Assembly (NCBI GenBank): GCA_022510785.1 | Contig: JAFLSV010000012.1 | Location: 1 to 53,367, forward strand | Direction of reading: 5' to 3' | Length of the DNA stretch: 53,367 bases | Origin: Desulfovibrionaceae bacterium | Lineage (GTDB): Bacteria; Desulfobacterota; Desulfovibrionia; Desulfovibrionales; Desulfovibrionaceae | Part shown: one piece after another, positions 6,933 to 15,993 of the stretch | Layout of the letters: each line of letters starts with the position of its first letter | Position numbering within the stretch: the first letter of the stretch is position 1 | Program-made: the position numbers and the translations under genes | The notes under the pieces: model-generated | Databases searched by the model: none | The model's input: only the letters and a program-made list of their open reading frames with translations | Told to the model about the DNA's origin: nothing

Positions 6933-7889
6933 ATGATGCGCCGTTATCCCGATTCCCGTTTCGCCGACTTGCCGGCCGTGCCCTCCGGGACGGAAGAAAA
7001 GCCTTCCGCGCCCGCCTTCCGTAACTTCGACGGCTTTGTATTCAACGTCTATCTGCCGCATATCCGCGCGCGCAAGCGCAGTTGGCTGGTTGATGACCGC
7101 ATTGCGCGCCAGCATCTTTCTCCGGTCTTTGGCGAGCGGAAGCTGGCGAGCATCCGCAGCTGCGAGGTGGAAGACTGGCTGTGTTCCCTTGCGGCGCAGG
7201 GCCTGGCCCCGGCCACCTGCAACCGGATTCTGGCGGTCTTCAAGGGTGTGTGCAGCGTGGCCGTCATGCGCGGCGCCCTGGCCGCCGGACGCTCGCCATG
7301 CATGGGGGTTTCCTTCCTTAAAGTCCGGGAGCAGAGAGAATGCTTCCTCACCCGTGATGACGCCCAGCGGCTCATGCGGGCACTGGAGCAAAGCGCCCGG
7401 CCGGAAGCCTTTGCCCTGCGCCTGCTTCTGCTGACCGGAGCGCGCAAAAGCGAAATTCTGAAGGCCCGCTGGGAGTATGTGCGCCTGGATCTGCGCCTGC
7501 TTATCGTGCCCCTGTCCAAATCTGGCAGGCCGCGCCATATTCCTCTGTCCGACGCGGCCCTGAGCGTGCTGGAGGCCATGCCGCGCACGGACAGTCCCTG
7601 GCTTTTTCCCAGTCCCAGGGGCGTAAAACCCCTGAGCGACCTGTTTCTGTTCTGGAAAAGCCTGCGGCGCAGCCTGGGACTTGCCGATGTGCGCATCCAC
7701 GATTTGCGCCATACCTTTGCCTCGCTGCTGGTCAATGCCGGGCACTCGCTCTATGAAGTGCAAAAACTGCTGGGCCACAGCGATCCCCGCACCACCATGC
7801 GCTACGCGCATCTGGGCAGGGACAGCCTGATGGCCGCCGCGCAGGCAGTGGGCTCCTGGCTGGACAAGACGGACAAGAGAGACAAGTAG
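6933..7889 (+). CDS. Tyrosine recombinase / phage integrase
   Basis: 318 residues from ATG 6933, chosen because GAGGAG lies 7-8 bases upstream. The N-terminal SAM-like core-binding domain (about residues 30-120) is followed by a catalytic domain with all active-site residues visible: Arg in LTGARKSEIL, His/Arg in IHDLRHTFAS, His in LLGHSDPR and the Tyr nucleophile in TMRYAHL. It cuts and rejoins DNA at attachment sites and fits a prophage or island integrase. It lies at the right edge of the phage remnant, next to conserved host genes (bamD), as expected for an integration boundary. No tRNA gene or clear direct-repeat att pair was found nearby. Confidence 0.9.
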   Translation: MMRRYPDSRFADLPAVPSGTEEKPSAPAFRNFDGFVFNVYLPHIRARKRSWLVDDRIARQHLSPVFGERKLASIRSCEVEDWLCSLAAQGLAPATCNRILAVFKGVCSVAVMRGALAAGRSPCMGVSFLKVREQRECFLTRDDAQRLMRALEQSARPEAFALRLLLLTGARKSEILKARWEYVRLDLRLLIVPLSKSGRPRHIPLSDAALSVLEAMPRTDSPWLFPSPRGVKPLSDLFLFWKSLRRSLGLADVRIHDLRHTFASLLVNAGHSLYEVQKLLGHSDPRTTMRYAHLGRDSLMAAAQAVGSWLDKTDKRDK

Positions 7890-7897
7890 CATGAAAC

Positions 7898-7928
7898 GGC
7901 CCGCAACGACGACATGCCGCTGCGGGCC
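7898..7928. terminator. Hairpin between integrase and bamD
   Basis: GGCCCGCA (7898-7905) and TGCGGGCC (7921-7928) form a perfect 8-bp stem with a 15-base loop between two convergent genes. On the minus strand it is followed only by a short GTTTC, so it is a weak intrinsic terminator at best. Confidence 0.45.
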
Positions 7929-7967
7929 CGAAATGCCAGGGACGAAAAAGCCCGGGGAAAAACGCGA

Positions 7968-8690
7968 TTACAGCCAGCGGAACAGGCTTTTCCAGGTGCC
8001 TTCCCGCTGTTCGCGAATTTCTTCGGACACGGATTCCCGATAGCGCAGATAGGCCACCTCACCCTTTTTGCGCGCGTATTCGGCCACATCCTCCACGTCC
8101 GGAAAATTCTTCACCACGTTCTCATAGCGTGTCCAGGCGGCCTGGTAGTTGTTCATGCTCCAGTAAATATCGGCGATATAGGTTTCGCGCCGGGCCAGAA
8201 GCGCCCGGCAGGACACGATCTGCTCGTCGCTTTTGGCGGCGTATTCGGTGTCGGGGTACACCTGCCTGAGGCGTTGAAAATACTCCAGCGCCTCTTCCAC
8301 CTGCGTGGCCGGCCGATCCACCGACACATAACCCAGGTGGAGCGCCACGCCCAGCTGATACAGCACATAGGGGATGGCCTCGTGCCGGGGATGCAGGGTT
8401 TCAAAGTCGCGGTAGGCTTCGGCGGCCAGATCGTATTCCCGATCCAGAAAATAGGCGTCGCCCAGCGAAAGTTCCGCCTCCACCGCATAGGGACTGAACG
8501 GATAATCGTCCTTGATGCGGGCATAGTAGCGGGCCGCCGCCACATAGTTCTTGTCCTGCATGGCGTCGTTGCCAGCCTCAAAAATTTCCTGCACCGTGTC
8601 CAGGGGCTCGGGCAGAAAATAGCGGTCAATAATCCCGCAGCCGCTCAGGAGCAGGCCCAGCGCCAGTGTCACAAGCACGCGCTTATGCAT
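7968..8690 (-). CDS. bamD: Outer membrane assembly lipoprotein BamD (ComL)
   Basis: 240 residues. Part of the BAM complex that folds beta-barrel proteins into the outer membrane. The signal peptide ends in a lipobox (LLLSGC), so the protein is anchored by a lipidated Cys. TPR-type repeats follow ([71 protein letters not shown]), the usual BamD solenoid. The start was set at ATG 8690, which overlaps the trxB stop by 8 bases and gives a proper signal peptide; an upstream in-frame Met would put it inside trxB. It is the last gene of a trxA-trxB-bamD operon. Confidence 0.92.
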   Translation of the reverse strand: MHKRVLVTLALGLLLSGCGIIDRYFLPEPLDTVQEIFEAGNDAMQDKNYVAAARYYARIKDDYPFSPYAVEAELSLGDAYFLDREYDLAAEAYRDFETLHPRHEAIPYVLYQLGVALHLGYVSVDRPATQVEEALEYFQRLRQVYPDTEYAAKSDEQIVSCRALLARRETYIADIYWSMNNYQAAWTRYENVVKNFPDVEDVAEYARKKGEVAYLRYRESVSEEIREQREGTWKSLFRWL

Positions 8691-9618
8691 GAAGATGCTC
8701 CAGATAGGCCAAAGCCGCCGTGGCCGCCGTGGCTCCGTCGCCCACGGCGCTGCTGACCTGGCGGCAATGCTTGGATCGGATATCCCCGGCGGCAAAAATA
8801 CCCGGTATGCCGGTGTCCATTTCCGCGCTGGTTTTCACAAAGCCCCAGTCATCCAGGCTCAGCGAGGCGGGCAGCCAGGCGTTCATGGGCGTCAGACCCA
8901 CATACACGAAGAGCCCCTCCACAGGGATCGTCCGGGCGGCGCCGGTCTGGACGTGGCGCACCAGCACACCCTCGAGCTGCTCGCCGCCCTGCACTTCTTC
9001 CACGACATGGCTGGTGACCAGTTCAATGCGCGCCGGCATGGCGGCAATTTTATCCTGATACACCCGGGAACCGCGAAAAGCCTCACGCCGGTGGATGAGG
9101 TACACCCTGGAGACAATGCGCGACAAATACAGGGCTTCTTCCAGGGCGGAATTGCCCCCGCCCACCACGGCCACCCTGCGGCCGCGGTAGAAATTGCCGT
9201 CGCACACCGCGCAGTAGGAAACGCCTTTGCCCGTAAGACGCTCTTCCCCGGGCACGCCCAGTGTCCGGTGGCGGGCCCCGGAACAGATGATCACCGCGCG
9301 GGCGGCCACGGCTTCCGCTCCTTCGGCCAGCAACAGGCGGTGCACGCCGCCGGCCATGCTTTCCAGACCGATCACCTCGCCGCGCAGGCGCTCCACCTGG
9401 TAGTCATCCAGGTGGGCCGAAAACAGGTCGGCCAGCTCAAATCCCTTGATGCCCCTGGGAAAACCGGGGTAGTTTTCCACCTCGGCAGTGTTCAGCACCT
9501 GGCCGCCGGGAGCGGCCTTTTCCACAAGAGCCACGCTGACGCCCGCACGCACCAGATAGAGGGCCGCGGTCAGACCAGCCGGCCCCCCTCCCACAACGAC
9601 GGCGTCATAGGTTTTCAT
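8683..9618 (-). CDS. trxB: Thioredoxin reductase
   Basis: 311-residue FAD/NADPH flavoenzyme that reduces thioredoxin. The FAD site is [12 protein letters not shown] near the N-terminus, the redox-active CAVC lies around residue 140, the NADPH site is [16 protein letters not shown] and the C-terminal FAD motif is GIFAAGDIR. Length is normal for the low-molecular-weight type. The start ATG overlaps the trxA stop (ATGA) and the gene's end overlaps bamD. trxA and trxB being adjacent supports a matched pair, common in sulfate reducers. Confidence 0.95.
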   Translation of the reverse strand: MKTYDAVVVGGGPAGLTAALYLVRAGVSVALVEKAAPGGQVLNTAEVENYPGFPRGIKGFELADLFSAHLDDYQVERLRGEVIGLESMAGGVHRLLLAEGAEAVAARAVIICSGARHRTLGVPGEERLTGKGVSYCAVCDGNFYRGRRVAVVGGGNSALEEALYLSRIVSRVYLIHRREAFRGSRVYQDKIAAMPARIELVTSHVVEEVQGGEQLEGVLVRHVQTGAARTIPVEGLFVYVGLTPMNAWLPASLSLDDWGFVKTSAEMDTGIPGIFAAGDIRSKHCRQVSSAVGDGATAATAALAYLEHLHA

Positions 9619-9935
9619 GCCAGAGCCTTTTCCACCATGGCCACAATATTGGATTTGGGCACTCCACCCGTCACCTGTTCCACCACTTCGCCATTCCTGA
9701 ACGCAATCAGGGTGGGGATGGCGCGGATGGCAAAACGGCCCGGCGTCAGGGGGTTGTCGTCCACATTCATTTTGACCACCAGCGCACGGTCGGCGTATTC
9801 TTCGGCCACTTCGTCAATAATGGGGGCAATGCCCCGGCAGGGGCCGCACCAGGGCGCCCAGAAATCCACCAGCACGGGTTTATCGGATTTGAGAACCATG
9901 CTTTCAAAGGTGGCGTCAGTAACGTGCTCAGCCAT
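9615..9935 (-). CDS. trxA: Thioredoxin
   Basis: 106 residues with the classic active site WCGPC in VDFWAPWCGPCRG, the cis-Pro loop IPTLIAF and a normal thioredoxin length. It passes electrons from TrxB to cytoplasmic disulfide substrates. ATG 9935 was chosen because GGAGAGACA lies directly upstream; the longer upstream reading has no ribosome site and adds an atypical Arg-rich tail. First gene of the trxA-trxB-bamD operon. Confidence 0.95.
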   Translation of the reverse strand: MAEHVTDATFESMVLKSDKPVLVDFWAPWCGPCRGIAPIIDEVAEEYADRALVVKMNVDDNPLTPGRFAIRAIPTLIAFRNGEVVEQVTGGVPKSNIVAMVEKALA

Positions 9936-10065
9936 TGTCTCTCCTGTGAGTATACTGGTTTGGAGCGGGCGGCCGAACAGCCGCCGAGACCGCTTCATGA
10001 CAAAATTCATGCCGGAAAATTGTAGGAAGGAGCGCCGGTCATGTCAAGGCGGGGAGTGGCAAACC

Positions 10066-10852
10066 CAGGGCCGGCGCATCTAAATTTTGATGAAGTGGCG
10101 CTCGGTGAAAATCTGTGACAGGATAGATCCGAGTTACGCCTTTTTTGTGGTCATCCCCTCAGGGGTACGAGGCTTGGCGGGATTGAAGCCGATTCTGCGA
10201 AGAATTGCCAGGTTTTTCGGGGGGGTATCTTTTTTGATGATGCAGGCATCCTCATGGCAGGCCCCATCCAGACTCCAGTGGAGCGTCTTTTCGATACCCC
10301 AGTGTTCACGAACTGCCCTGTCGATTTTTTCGGCATCCGGGGGAAGGCTGGATAACATTGGGTAATTTCAGGATTGAAAAATTTGACGAGTTCTTTAAGG
10401 GCAAGGTGTCATTATTTAGGGTCAAGTCGCTCAAAAACTCTGCGAATAGTATCATGTGAAGGCACGCCATTTTCCAGAGGAATAAATTTTTTAAACCATT
10501 TAATTCTTTCCTCGGTGAAAACTTCCATGACTTCCCGACTGACAATTTTACAGATTGAAAAGTAGAAAGCAATGAATGGCATATCGGAAAGATGATATAA
10601 TTTTGTTCGATCGATTCTTGGGTCTTCGACATTCTACAAGGTAGAAATCAAATTAAATCCGTCATTCATGAAGTGCCTCTTTTTTTGATGAGAATACCAT
10701 AATCATAACGACAGAGAACGAAAATATTTTTTCAAAATGAAAAGGATGTTTGATAATGAGCGTTTCTGAGGTTTTTTTGAGAGTGACGCACGACATTTGC
10801 CAAAAATTACGTTTTCGTCCCTCTGGGGGACTTCTATGATGCGCTGGCCCTG
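10066..10852 (-). mobile_element. ISAs1-family element, remnant 2 (internally deleted)
   Basis: Both ends are present, at 10066-10080 (right) and 10838-10852 (left), 15 bases with one mismatch between them. The distance of 787 bases is well short of the ~1.2-1.4 kb usual for the family. The minus strand holds an N-terminal transposase piece (10632-10380 region) joined to a C-terminal piece (10358-10134, LPPDAEKIDRAVREHWGIEK). The central catalytic part is missing. Frames are broken. No matching direct repeat was seen at the flanks. Such a deleted element could only move with help from a full-length copy. Confidence 0.85.
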
Positions 10853-10936
10853 CCCCTCGCGGCAGATCCGGCGCATCGAAAAATTTCCCCGCGCCCATCG
10901 GCACGGGGGAAGACTGTCAGACGTACAAGCCTTTTC

Positions 10937-10965
10937 TTGACACCATAATACCATAGGCATACAAT
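10937..10965 (+). promoter_or_regulatory. Consensus sigma70 promoter
   Basis: TTGACA (10937-10942), a 17-base spacer and TACAAT (10960-10965) drive the gene at 11072. AATACCATA (10947-10955) in the spacer is matched by an inverted TATGGTATT at 11017-11025. Confidence 0.7.
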
Positions 10966-10968
10966 GAA

Positions 10969-10999
10969 ATAGCGTCCGTCATTACCTGACGGGCGCTAT
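10969..10999 (+). promoter_or_regulatory. Inverted repeat over the transcription start
   Basis: Arms of 13 bases (10969-10981 and 10987-10999) with one G.U-type mismatch and a 5-base loop (TTACC) start 3 bases after the -10 box. This could be an operator, or a stem at the 5' end of the mRNA. No T-run follows. Confidence 0.45.
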
Positions 11000-11071
11000 C
11001 CTCCACAACATTTTCTTATGGTATTGCCTTCCCGCAAAATATCATACTCCTGACGCAAACGAGGAAAAGCT

Positions 11072-12025
11072 ATGTCTCAAACAGCATCAGTTGACGTTTG
11101 CCTTCAGGTATTTGGCAAACCTTACCAAACAGCACTCACTTTACTTTCTTTACATAAATATATTGGCGAACGGATTAATAAAATTTATTATATTGTTGAA
11201 CCGGCAAGACCAAAATTTGACACAGTTTCTGTACATATTCTTAAAGATTTAATTCCGAATATGGAAATATTTTTTCCCGAAATCTGGATAGGTTTGGATA
11301 ATACTGATCTGACACGCCTTCATGAAAAGTCGTACAGACATTCATTACGGTATCAGTATGGTATAGAAAACTCTAAGAGCGATTTTCTTTTAATTATCCA
11401 TAATGATATCTTTTTCAAAAAAGATATTGTCACCTATTTTTTAAATGAAATTAATGAATATTTCGCTATTGGTCATATAGGTCAATGTTGGAATTGCCCG
11501 GCCAGCCAATACGATGTTGTTCGAAGAATAGGTGTTAATAAATGTATACCGTGCAATCATTCAAATTATGCAGAATTTGTATGTAATTTTACCCAGCTTC
11601 AGAAGATATACAACGAAGCAAAAAAAAGGGGACATCACCTGCGCTGGAACGCTGAGGATGCTTTGACAGCGGAATATGAAAAACGCTCCTGGCCCCTGCC
11701 AGAATGCCGGGTCAATGAATGGTGTTGTATGATACATTTAAAAATGGTAAGAAACCACACCATGCCTTTCGGAAAATGCCGTCCCTTTGGAGCGTATCTG
11801 CCTGGGCAGGATATGGGTGTGGCCTGGTTCAGAGACATGAACCATGCAGGCTTTCGGGCAAAACATCTGGATATATATTCATATATCGATCATTGGGGCG
11901 GGCATAGCGCTCTCTTCAACGAAGAGGCGTACAGGCAGAATGAAAAAGCCGCGGCGCAAAAAATTCTTCAATTTTTTCCTGAATATGTCGGAACAATGAA
12001 CAGTCTGGGACTGCCGCTGGTTTAA
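11072..12025 (+). CDS. Glycosyltransferase-like protein, AT-rich mosaic gene
   Basis: 317 residues, no transmembrane helix. The first half contains FLLIIHNDIFFKKDIV, which resembles the metal-binding acidic stretch (DxD-like) of GT-A glycosyltransferases. The second half has many Cys, Trp and His residues (HIGQCWNCPA, NEWCCMIHLK, YSYIDHWGGHS). I do not recognise a named family; a sugar transferase for a surface glycan is the best guess. The gene is AT-rich up to about 11630 and then close to host GC, so it may be a mosaic. It follows the left end of ISAs1 remnant 2 by 220 bases and has its own consensus promoter. AGGAAA precedes ATG 11072. Confidence 0.5.
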   Translation: MSQTASVDVCLQVFGKPYQTALTLLSLHKYIGERINKIYYIVEPARPKFDTVSVHILKDLIPNMEIFFPEIWIGLDNTDLTRLHEKSYRHSLRYQYGIENSKSDFLLIIHNDIFFKKDIVTYFLNEINEYFAIGHIGQCWNCPASQYDVVRRIGVNKCIPCNHSNYAEFVCNFTQLQKIYNEAKKRGHHLRWNAEDALTAEYEKRSWPLPECRVNEWCCMIHLKMVRNHTMPFGKCRPFGAYLPGQDMGVAWFRDMNHAGFRAKHLDIYSYIDHWGGHSALFNEEAYRQNEKAAAQKILQFFPEYVGTMNSLGLPLV

Positions 12026-12119
12026 ACATTTTCCCGGGCCGGCGCCGATGGAGACTGGCTGCCGGCAACGGCACAACGGCGGCCGCGCCCGTTTCCGCCG
12101 CCCGGTCAGGAGCTTTGCC

Positions 12120-13436
12120 ATGCGCACCTTACGCAAGAGCCTGTTGCAATTCGTGTTTTCCGGCTCCAGCATGCGTCGCTGGAACGACAAGCTGCGCCCC
12201 GTGGAACTGTACGAGGTGGACAAGCAGGCCCACAAGATGATCTGCGCCTTTTTTCTGTACCAACTCCAGTGCCGCCGCATGGACATGGACGCCGCGCTGG
12301 TTCTGGGCCGAAAAATTGTCGAGGGAGCTCTGTTCGACTACCTGTACCGACTGGTCATCACCGACATCAAGCCCCCGGTGTTCTATCGCATCAAGGAAAA
12401 TCCCGAGCACTACCGCCAGCTCACCGGTTGGGTGCTGGGCGAACTGGAACCCGTGGTGCGCCCCATGGATGAGGGCTTCTGGCAGCGTCTGGCGCACTAC
12501 CATCGCCGGCCCGGCGCGCTTCGGCCGGAAGATGGGACGGATGGAGCGAAAGGGCTTTTTCCGGCGCCGGGGGGCCCGGATCTCGCCGACCGCATTTTGC
12601 GGGCCGCGCATCTGTATGCCTCGAAGTGGGAATTCAACCTTATCCGGCCCCTGAATGCCTTTGACGAGGAGATGGGTGACATCGAGCGCTCCTTCGACGA
12701 AGAGCTGCGCGAGCTGGCCGACCTGGCCGGGGTGCCCGAACTTCTGGCCGGCTCAGGCAACGCCCTGGTGCGTGCCGCCAACCTGTGCGGGCAGCTGCGC
12801 TTTCAGATCCGCTGGTCGCAGACGCCGCGCGTGCCCGAAACCTCGGTGCTGGGGCACATGTTTGTGGTGGCCGCCTACGCCTATTTTCTCAGCCTGAGCC
12901 TGGGGGCCTGCGAAATGAGGTGCATCAACAACTTTTTCTGCGGTCTCTTTCACGATGTGCCCGAACTTTTGACCCGCGACATCATTACCCCGGTCAAGCG
13001 CTCGGTGGAACAGCTGCCCGGCATCATCCACCAGTATGAGGATGAGGCATTGCGCTGCCGGATGCTGCGGCCCCTGGCCGAGGCCGGCTACGGTGACATT
13101 GCGGAGCGCATGAGCTATTACCTGGGCCTGGAGGCGGGCTCGGAATTTGCCGAAACCCTGCGCGACCCGTCGGACAGGAGTACGGGGGCCGTCCGCTGCC
13201 TGGAATCCTTTGAGGCTCTGCACCGCATAGGCAACGACAACCGCCTGGATCCCAAGGACGGCCAGCTGGTCAAGGTATGCGACACCCTGGCCGCCTTTAT
13301 CGAAGCCCGCACCTCGGTGTACAACGGCGTGTCCTCCCCGCCGCTGTACGAGGCCATGTCCCGCATCCGGGCCGAATACCGGCACCAGAGCCTGGGCGAT
13401 TTCAACGTGGGCACACTGCTGGCAGATTTTGACTGA
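12120..13436 (+). CDS. HD-domain protein (predicted phosphohydrolase)
   Basis: 438 residues from ATG 12120, where conserved-looking sequence starts. Two HD-type metal signatures are seen in the C-terminal half: VLGHMFVVAAYAYF (first His) and FFCGLFHDVPELLTRD (HD pair), followed by IITPVKRS. The N-terminal half is mostly helical and carries LFDYLYRLVITDIKPPVFYR. The HD_3/YfbR-like group cleaves phosphate monoesters such as deoxynucleotides, but the substrate here cannot be told. GC is host-like. The gene lies 95 bases downstream of the AT-rich gene, with no promoter identified. Confidence 0.7.
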   Translation: MRTLRKSLLQFVFSGSSMRRWNDKLRPVELYEVDKQAHKMICAFFLYQLQCRRMDMDAALVLGRKIVEGALFDYLYRLVITDIKPPVFYRIKENPEHYRQLTGWVLGELEPVVRPMDEGFWQRLAHYHRRPGALRPEDGTDGAKGLFPAPGGPDLADRILRAAHLYASKWEFNLIRPLNAFDEEMGDIERSFDEELRELADLAGVPELLAGSGNALVRAANLCGQLRFQIRWSQTPRVPETSVLGHMFVVAAYAYFLSLSLGACEMRCINNFFCGLFHDVPELLTRDIITPVKRSVEQLPGIIHQYEDEALRCRMLRPLAEAGYGDIAERMSYYLGLEAGSEFAETLRDPSDRSTGAVRCLESFEALHRIGNDNRLDPKDGQLVKVCDTLAAFIEARTSVYNGVSSPPLYEAMSRIRAEYRHQSLGDFNVGTLLADFD

Positions 13437-13471
13437 GCATGGGGCGCTTTGCCCCGCGCGCGGCGGATCCC

Positions 13472-13605
13472 AGAAAGGCAGGGCTGCCGGGGAAGGACGC
13501 AACCCGGATATACGGCCATGGCCAAACGCCGTATTTCAGTTTCAATCCACGCGCCCGCGAAGGATGCAACTGCCGGTTTCGTCGCGCATCCTGTCAATGG
13601 TCTTG
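13472..13605. CRISPR. Possible degenerate type I-C-like CRISPR remnant
   Basis: One 32-base unit at 13539-13570 begins GTTTCAATCCACGCGCCCGC and ends GAAGGATGCAAC, very like type I-C repeats read in one orientation. A degenerate second unit ends GGAAGGACGCAAC at 13503 and shares about 15 of the last 18 bases. The gap between them, 13504-13538, is 35 bases, a normal I-C spacer length. 13571-13605 would be the next 35-base spacer. There are no cas genes and no third clear repeat, so this is a candidate only. Confidence 0.35.
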
Positions 13606-13624
13606 GCCGCGGGCCATCGCGCTC

Positions 13625-14120
13625 TCAAATAATGGTCATCTTGACAGGGGCGGCGTGTGTCATAGCCTGCACCACCCTGCCCATTATGTCGCCGCGCAGT
13701 TCCTTGCGCTTGCTAGATTGCTCTTGCAGTGCTGTCAGCTGGGCCAGTTTCTGGCGGCTGGATTCCAATTGGCGAGTGGCCGCCTCATGCCGTCTGCTCC
13801 AATCGCTCACTCTGGCCCCATAGGCGGCCGCCTTCGTTTTTGCCTTCCGATAGGCTTTGGTACCTGTGTCAGCTCCTGGCGTGTTTTCGCATCGTTGCCG
13901 CCGCTGGCCTTGTAGTTTGCCGCGAGTTGGTCACGCTTCTCCCGCAGGTTCAGAGCGGCCCCAAAGGCCCAGGCTTCTTAGGTGGCGGCTCCCAAAGACT
14001 GCCTGTTTGCCAAACGGCCCTCGACAGGACTGAAAGCGGATGCTACCGTAGAGGACAGGGTTGCCCCGATACGGCGCGCGGCCATTGACTTGAGGCCGGG
14101 AATCTGCTTGAGCTTGCGGT
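13625..14120 (-). pseudogene. Phage tail tape-measure-like fragment
   Basis: Read on the minus strand in shifting frames, the stretch gives a helical, Ala/Lys/Gln-rich protein typical of the N-terminal part of a tape measure protein: MAARRIGATLSSTVASAFS, then AWAFGAALNLREKRDQLAA, then WSRRHEAATRQLESSRQKLA, then LRGDIMGRVVQAMTHAAP. At least two frame changes are needed, so it is broken. No other tail genes accompany it. It sits between the HD-domain gene and pcm, abutting pcm, and lies beside the CRISPR-like repeat. The tape-measure label is from character, not from a strict motif. Confidence 0.5.
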
Positions 14121-14121
14121 T

Positions 14122-14796
14122 ATGAGTTCTCCTTCCCTCGAGTACCGCATTCCCCGCGAGCGCATGGTGCGCGAGCAGATCGCCGGACGGGGCGTCACGG
14201 ATAAGGCCGTGCTCAGGGCCATGGGCGAGGTGCCCCGGCATCTCTTCGTGCCCGAAGCCCTGGCGGCCACGGCCTATGACGACCGCGCCCTGCCCATCGG
14301 GCACGGGCAGACCATTTCCCAGCCCTATGTGGTGGCCCTCATGTGTTCCCTGCTGGAGCCCGGCCCCGGGCTGAGCGTGCTGGAGGTGGGCACGGGTTCC
14401 GGTTATCAGGCCGCCGTGCTCCATGCCTTGGGAATGACGGTCTTCACGGTGGAGCGTCTGCGCCCCCTGTACCTTGAGGCACGTGAGCGCTTCGGGCGCA
14501 TGGGCCTGCACACCGTGCGCACCCTGCTTTCCGACGGAACCCTGGGCTGGCCGGACATGGGGCCCTTTGACCGCATCATCGTGGCCGCCGGGGGGCCGGG
14601 CATACCCGAAGCCCTGACCGAGCAGCTCGCGGACGGGGGCATTCTGGTCATTCCGGCCGGCCGGCGCCGGGGAGAGCAGCATCTCATGCGTGTGACGCGG
14701 CGCGGCCGCAATTTCGACATGCGCGACTGCGGCCCCGTGGCCTTTGTGGATCTGGTGGGCAGTTACGGCTGGTCAGGTCAGGCCGGAGCGGTCTGA
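14122..14796 (+). CDS. pcm: Protein-L-isoaspartate O-methyltransferase
   Basis: 224 residues. It methylates isoaspartyl residues in damaged proteins to start their repair, in the cytoplasm. Family motifs are clear: RERMVREQIAGRGVTD near the N-terminus, HGQTISQPYVVALM, SAM motif I VLEVGTGSGYQAAVL, and DGTLGWPDMGPFDRIIVAA. Length is normal. The ribosome site before ATG 14122 is poor, and the DNA directly upstream is a phage tail fragment, so the native promoter may have been replaced. It is followed by pgsA on the same strand. Confidence 0.92.
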   Translation: MSSPSLEYRIPRERMVREQIAGRGVTDKAVLRAMGEVPRHLFVPEALAATAYDDRALPIGHGQTISQPYVVALMCSLLEPGPGLSVLEVGTGSGYQAAVLHALGMTVFTVERLRPLYLEARERFGRMGLHTVRTLLSDGTLGWPDMGPFDRIIVAAGGPGIPEALTEQLADGGILVIPAGRRRGEQHLMRVTRRGRNFDMRDCGPVAFVDLVGSYGWSGQAGAV

Positions 14797-14932
14797 GACC
14801 TCGGACGGCATTTCCGTGTGCGCTTTTTGGCGCGCGTCCCTTTTTCCCGCTGCGGCATCACTGTGCGCCTTGCCTCCGTGCGCTGTTTGTGATAGGAAAA
14901 AACAGTATTTGTTTGCAAGCAGGAGTGGGGTG

Positions 14933-15550
14933 ATGGCGTTTTCGTTTTCCGTGCGCACCAGCAGACTGAACTGGCACAGGCTGAACTGGGCCAATCGCAT
15001 TACCTTGCTGCGCATCGGCGCTATTGTGCCCATTCTGCTTCTCATGCATGTTTCCGGGCGCATCAGCTGCCTTGTGGCCACGGTGCTGTTTGTACTGGCG
15101 GCCTTCAGCGACTTTCTTGACGGCTATATCGCCCGCCGCGGGGGGCTGGTGACCAATTTCGGCAAGTTTCTTGACCCTCTGGCGGACAAGTTGCTGATTT
15201 GTTCGGTGATCATCGAAATGGTGGGCCTGGGCTGGGTGCCGGCCTGGATTGCCGTGCTGATGGTCATACGCGAGCTGGCCGTGACCGGGTTGCGGGCCGT
15301 GGCCGCGGACAACGGGCTGGTCATCGCCGCCGACCGCTACGGCAAGCTGAAGACCGTGGTGCAGATTGTGGCCCTGGTGCCGCTGCTGCTCCACTTTCCC
15401 GTGTATGGTGTGCCCATGCACACGCTTGGCATTTTTATTCTTTACATTGCCTTGCTTCTCACGATACTGTCAGGAATAAACTATTTTTACCGGTTTTTCC
15501 GTGATTGGGCCGCCGGGCAGCGGGCGGATCAGGTCACGCCGGATGTGTGA
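14933..15550 (+). CDS. pgsA: CDP-diacylglycerol-glycerol-3-phosphate 3-phosphatidyltransferase
   Basis: 205-residue inner-membrane enzyme making phosphatidylglycerol phosphate, the committed step to phosphatidylglycerol and cardiolipin. The CDP-alcohol phosphotransferase signature is intact (DFLDGYIARRGG..., with the later FGKFLDPLADK). NRITLLRIGAIVPILLLM is the usual N-terminal helix, with several more membrane segments after it. AGGAG precedes the start; ATG 14933 or the adjacent GTG 14930 both fit. Confidence 0.93.
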   Translation: MAFSFSVRTSRLNWHRLNWANRITLLRIGAIVPILLLMHVSGRISCLVATVLFVLAAFSDFLDGYIARRGGLVTNFGKFLDPLADKLLICSVIIEMVGLGWVPAWIAVLMVIRELAVTGLRAVAADNGLVIAADRYGKLKTVVQIVALVPLLLHFPVYGVPMHTLGIFILYIALLLTILSGINYFYRFFRDWAAGQRADQVTPDV

Positions 15551-15633
15551 CACGGCGGCCCCGCGCGGGCCGTCCTGGCGGCGATGGGGCCGGCTGCGGC
15601 CCGATTGTGGTTCAACTGCGAACTGGCACAGGC

Positions 15634-15993
15634 ATGGACAAAAGCGCTTCTCCCGTCTCGTTTTTCTGGAAGTCCGCCATTCTGGCGCTGGCGCTGTTCA
15701 TGAACCTCACACTGGCCTTTCGTCTGCTGTGGGGTGATCAGAGCGTCGTGGCCTGGCGGGCTCTGAAAGCCCGGCTGGGGCAAATGACGGTGGAGCTGCG
15801 CGATCTGGACAAGCGGCGGGCGGATTTGAGCCGGGAAATACGGCTGCTTCAGACTGATGACAGCTATGTGGAAAAAATGATACGCCAACGCCTCAATTAT
15901 GTGCGCGGGAACGAAATTCTCTATCTCTTCGACGAAGCCGCGCCGGAGAACTCGGCATGGGCAGGAGCCGGAAACGATGACGAGCCTCAGTGA
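15634..15993 (+). CDS. Septum formation initiator, FtsB/DivIC-like
   Basis: 119 residues: a short cytoplasmic N-terminus, one membrane helix (FFWKSAILALALFMNLTLAF), a coiled coil (LGQMTVELRDLDKRRADLSR) and the family's conserved end, YVEKMIRQRLNYVRGNEILYL. FtsB joins FtsL and FtsQ in the divisome. ATG 15634 begins directly before the membrane helix. It overlaps the next gene and sits in a run of envelope genes. Confidence 0.82.
   Translation: MDKSASPVSFFWKSAILALALFMNLTLAFRLLWGDQSVVAWRALKARLGQMTVELRDLDKRRADLSREIRLLQTDDSYVEKMIRQRLNYVRGNEILYLFDEAAPENSAWAGAGNDDEPQ

Noticed and set aside
7890..7967. tRNA or att core next to the integrase
   Set aside because: No tRNA-like fold and no direct-repeat partner found near the left side of the phage remnant.
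10066..10852. Target-site duplication around ISAs1 remnant 2
   Set aside because: The ~8-10 bases at each side (GTGGCAAACC and CCCCTCGCGG) do not match, so no recent insertion can be shown.
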